This document shows, piece after piece, positions 13,645 through 15,691 of a DNA stretch of 15,691 nt; position 1 is the stretch's first letter, and every line of letters starts with the position of its first letter. The position numbers and the translations under genes are program-made. Source of the DNA: Planctomycetaceae bacterium (GTDB taxonomy: Bacteria; Planctomycetota; Phycisphaerae; Phycisphaerales; SM1A02); contig NSIA01000024.1 of assembly GCA_002737585.1 (NCBI GenBank), positions 7,080 to 22,770 on the forward strand. The letters run 5' to 3'. The notes under the pieces are model-generated. The model was not told the origin of the DNA, searched no databases, and saw only the letters and a program-made list of their open reading frames with translations.

Positions 13645-15691
13645 TTACGGGGCAACGCCGCCGCCCGGGTTAAAGATGTCCACTCCAATGGCAAACGCCA
13701 AGAAGTCATGCAGGACGCTGTATCCCGAATTGGTCAGTCCGCAGGTGTAGACGCGGGCATAGGCCTGCGAGCCGCCGGTGGAATTGGACAGAATGTAGTC
13801 ACTGATGCTGCCAGGAATGGTGAACGCGCCTCCGCCACCCGCTGGCGAGAGTGACGAGGATCCAGACGCCATCCATCGGTTCAATCGATGGTTATAGAAG
13901 TAGACCACCTCCAAGACGGGCAAGTTCCACGACACGCTGGAGCTGGTTGCCAGTCCGATGGACGTCACGTTCTCGGTGGATCCCAAGGACGACACCTTCA
14001 GCTGCAGGTCGGTGGTGCCGCCACCGAGTGGGTAGAAGAGGTCGGGGCCGTAGCCGTTCCCACGACTGCCCGCACGGCGCCGCACTGCACCGATGCGCAA
14101 GGCATTGCCGTCAAGTTGACGCAGGGAGAAATTGGATCCGCCCTCGTAGGTGCCGCAGATGATGTCGTACGCCACGGGTGTTCCGCCGAAGGTGTTCGAG
14201 ACAATCCATGACACCGTGTTGGTTGCACGCGGGAATCCACCGATTGGAGCAACGATCGCGCCGTTGATCGCTATGTCAATGTCGCCCACACTGGGCTCAC
14301 CAGCTTCTGGATAGCCGGGCATCTGGTCGGAGTCGTAGTCGATGCCGCACTGTTGGTGGATGTTCGTCTGCGTACTGATGGCAGCGCGGAGTACTTGGGG
14401 TGGGAGCGGCGCACCAAACCATGCAATCGAGAAACTCTGCAAGCGAGCGCACCATCCAGAGATGATTGGTGCTGCAGAACTGGTTCCGTTGAACACAGAG
14501 GTGTAACTCCGTAGTCGGTTCACTTCAAGCGGGTCTTCCGATGAATTGATTCCGTTGAACAAGTCTCCGTAGCCGCAGCTGGTGACTCCGGTACCCCAAC
14601 CAGAAAGGGTGACGTTACCGGTGTTGTTGTCTGTGCTGGTGAAGTTTGAGAAGTTCAGGCGGCAATAGCCGTTGCCAGGGAATGGACCAGGAATCGAAAC
14701 ATCGGTCGACAACTGACCGACCTGGAATCCAGGCCAGCAGGCACCCACAATCACCGCTCCGGAGTCCCCACCGGCGCCGCCCGGCGAGGTGATCACTGCA
14801 ACGGCATCATTGCCGGCGGAGATCACCGTGGTAATTCCGGCGTTCGTTCCAGTGGTCACGAGGTCGAACATGATCGGACTGGCAACAACGGTGTTGCCAC
14901 CGCCAGAGCCGATCGACATGTTGATGACATCGCCTTCTTGCAATGCAATCAGCGCGTTGGTGTAGGCATTCTCCAGACGTGCGCCTTCCTCACGGCTGAC
15001 GATTGGATAGAAACTGAGGTCGGCGCCATCGGCAATACCAGTCACGCCAATGTTGTTTCGCTCAGCGCCAATCACACCCAAGACGGCGGTGCCGTGATTG
15101 GGGTCAAGCGGCGGCGAAATCACCAATACCTGCGTCTGGTTGGGCTCAGGGACAACGACGTTGATGAGGTCTTCGTGGTTGACGTACGCGGAGTGCTCAA
15201 TGACGGCCACTTCAACGCCTTGACCACGCCCCTGCTGTGCTGGATTGATGTTGAGTTGCGTGAGGAGCACTTCGTATCCCTGCAGATCAAGACCGCCTCC
15301 GCGGTATCCGGAATTGATGGCCGCGAGCGTGCCGAGGTTGGAGGACGTGTCTCGTCGCTCCGCATCTCCGGGGAAGGTTGCAGCGTTGTCCGTTGGCGCC
15401 TTGACCGGGTAGGTCAGGGGCGGTGCTCCGGGCGGTTTCGACGGCGGAAGATTGTCGAATGGACCAAGAACCGCATCACCAACCGTGTAAGTCTGGTAGC
15501 CGCGTGCGTTGCCCGGCGAACCATCAATGCTCTCACGGTTGCCGGCGGTCAACAACGGAGTTTGCCCTGTTGGAGGGAAGGGTCCGATCGGCAGCGATTG
15601 GCTTGTGCAGGGGCTGCTGCTGCCTCCGCCTGGCGCATTCTGGGCGATGGCAACGCAATTCAGGTCCCACTCAATGACGCAGCAGGACGGA
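13645..15691 (-). CDS. Secreted subtilisin-family (S8) serine protease, N terminus cut by window edge
   Basis: At least 681 residues are visible; the frame is open to the right edge, so the TTG at 15555 is not a real start. At the edge it reads CCVIEWDLNCVAIA (15684-15643), a Cys-rich secreted motif. The S8 catalytic domain follows: VEVAVIEHSAYVNHEDL at the usual Asp position (E at 15198-15196), PNHGTAVLGVIGAERN with the catalytic His (15096-15094), VISAGN with the oxyanion Asn, and FNGTSSAAPIISG with the catalytic Ser (14481-14479). After the protease domain come about 220 residues of beta-rich sequence with few recognisable motifs, ending FNPGGGVAP at TAA 13645. I see no PEP-CTERM or Por sorting signal at the C terminus. 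Several Cys pairs suggest an extracellular location. Substrate unknown. Confidence 0.88.
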   Translation of the reverse strand, partial: PSCCVIEWDLNCVAIAQNAPGGGSSSPCTSQSLPIGPFPPTGQTPLLTAGNRESIDGSPGNARGYQTYTVGDAVLGPFDNLPPSKPPGAPPLTYPVKAPTDNAATFPGDAERRDTSSNLGTLAAINSGYRGGGLDLQGYEVLLTQLNINPAQQGRGQGVEVAVIEHSAYVNHEDLINVVVPEPNQTQVLVISPPLDPNHGTAVLGVIGAERNNIGVTGIADGADLSFYPIVSREEGARLENAYTNALIALQEGDVINMSIGSGGGNTVVASPIMFDLVTTGTNAGITTVISAGNDAVAVITSPGGAGGDSGAVIVGACWPGFQVGQLSTDVSIPGPFPGNGYCRLNFSNFTSTDNNTGNVTLSGWGTGVTSCGYGDLFNGINSSEDPLEVNRLRSYTSVFNGTSSAAPIISGWCARLQSFSIAWFGAPLPPQVLRAAISTQTNIHQQCGIDYDSDQMPGYPEAGEPSVGDIDIAINGAIVAPIGGFPRATNTVSWIVSNTFGGTPVAYDIICGTYEGGSNFSLRQLDGNALRIGAVRRRAGSRGNGYGPDLFYPLGGGTTDLQLKVSSLGSTENVTSIGLATSSSVSWNLPVLEVVYFYNHRLNRWMASGSSSLSPAGGGGAFTIPGSISDYILSNSTGGSQAYARVYTCGLTNSGYSVLHDFLAFAIGVDIFNPGGGVAP

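Overview
The window looks like ordinary chromosome from a moderately GC-rich Gram-negative bacterium, most likely a planctomycete of the Phycisphaerae type. That placement is inferred from the gene content, from a secreted subtilase carrying the CC-x3-WD-x2-C-x3-A motif I associate with planctomycete extracellular proteins, and from two conserved-looking proteins of unknown function. No insertion sequence, phage gene, CRISPR array or origin is visible. No stretch longer than about 130 bases lacks a gene or RNA, except where the window edge cuts genes.

Positions 1-6644 (all minus strand) hold a compact seven-gene Bat ('aerotolerance') operon. It reads right to left: MoxR AAA+ ATPase, DUF58 protein, a DUF4381/BatD-like membrane protein, BatA, BatB, a TPR protein (BatC-like) and the start of BatD, which runs off the left edge. 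Four of the six junctions are 4-base ATGA overlaps and the other two are 8-base gaps, so the genes are almost certainly co-transcribed and translationally coupled. The expected picture is a MoxR ATPase working with several membrane-anchored von Willebrand factor A (vWA) proteins and periplasmic BatC/BatD partners, in envelope maturation or stress tolerance. Two of these proteins contain in-frame DNA tandem repeats: 18-base units in BatC and 21-base units in the signal peptide of the DUF4381-like protein.

Positions 6697-7566 (minus) encode a 3-hydroxyisobutyrate dehydrogenase-family enzyme. A divergent intergenic region carries a good promoter for a plus-strand group: a 105-residue basic protein, a DUF4126 membrane protein, and a 248-residue protein of unknown function (7694-9563).

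Positions 9630-12287 (minus) carry DedA, then sucC (succinyl-CoA synthetase beta), then a HAD phosphatase. The sucD gene normally next to sucC is not there. Upstream lies tRNA-Ser(GCU) at 12362-12453.

Positions 12511-13574 (minus) hold a GbsR/MarR-type regulator overlapping a small Cys/His-rich partner. Just upstream is a strong hairpin that probably terminates the last gene, a secreted subtilisin-family protease (13645 to the right edge) in which Glu sits where the catalytic Asp is expected.

I see no clearly new multi-gene system. The best leads are the Glu-substituted subtilase, the GbsR/Cys-His protein pair with its terminator-overlapped leader, and the repeat expansions in the Bat operon.
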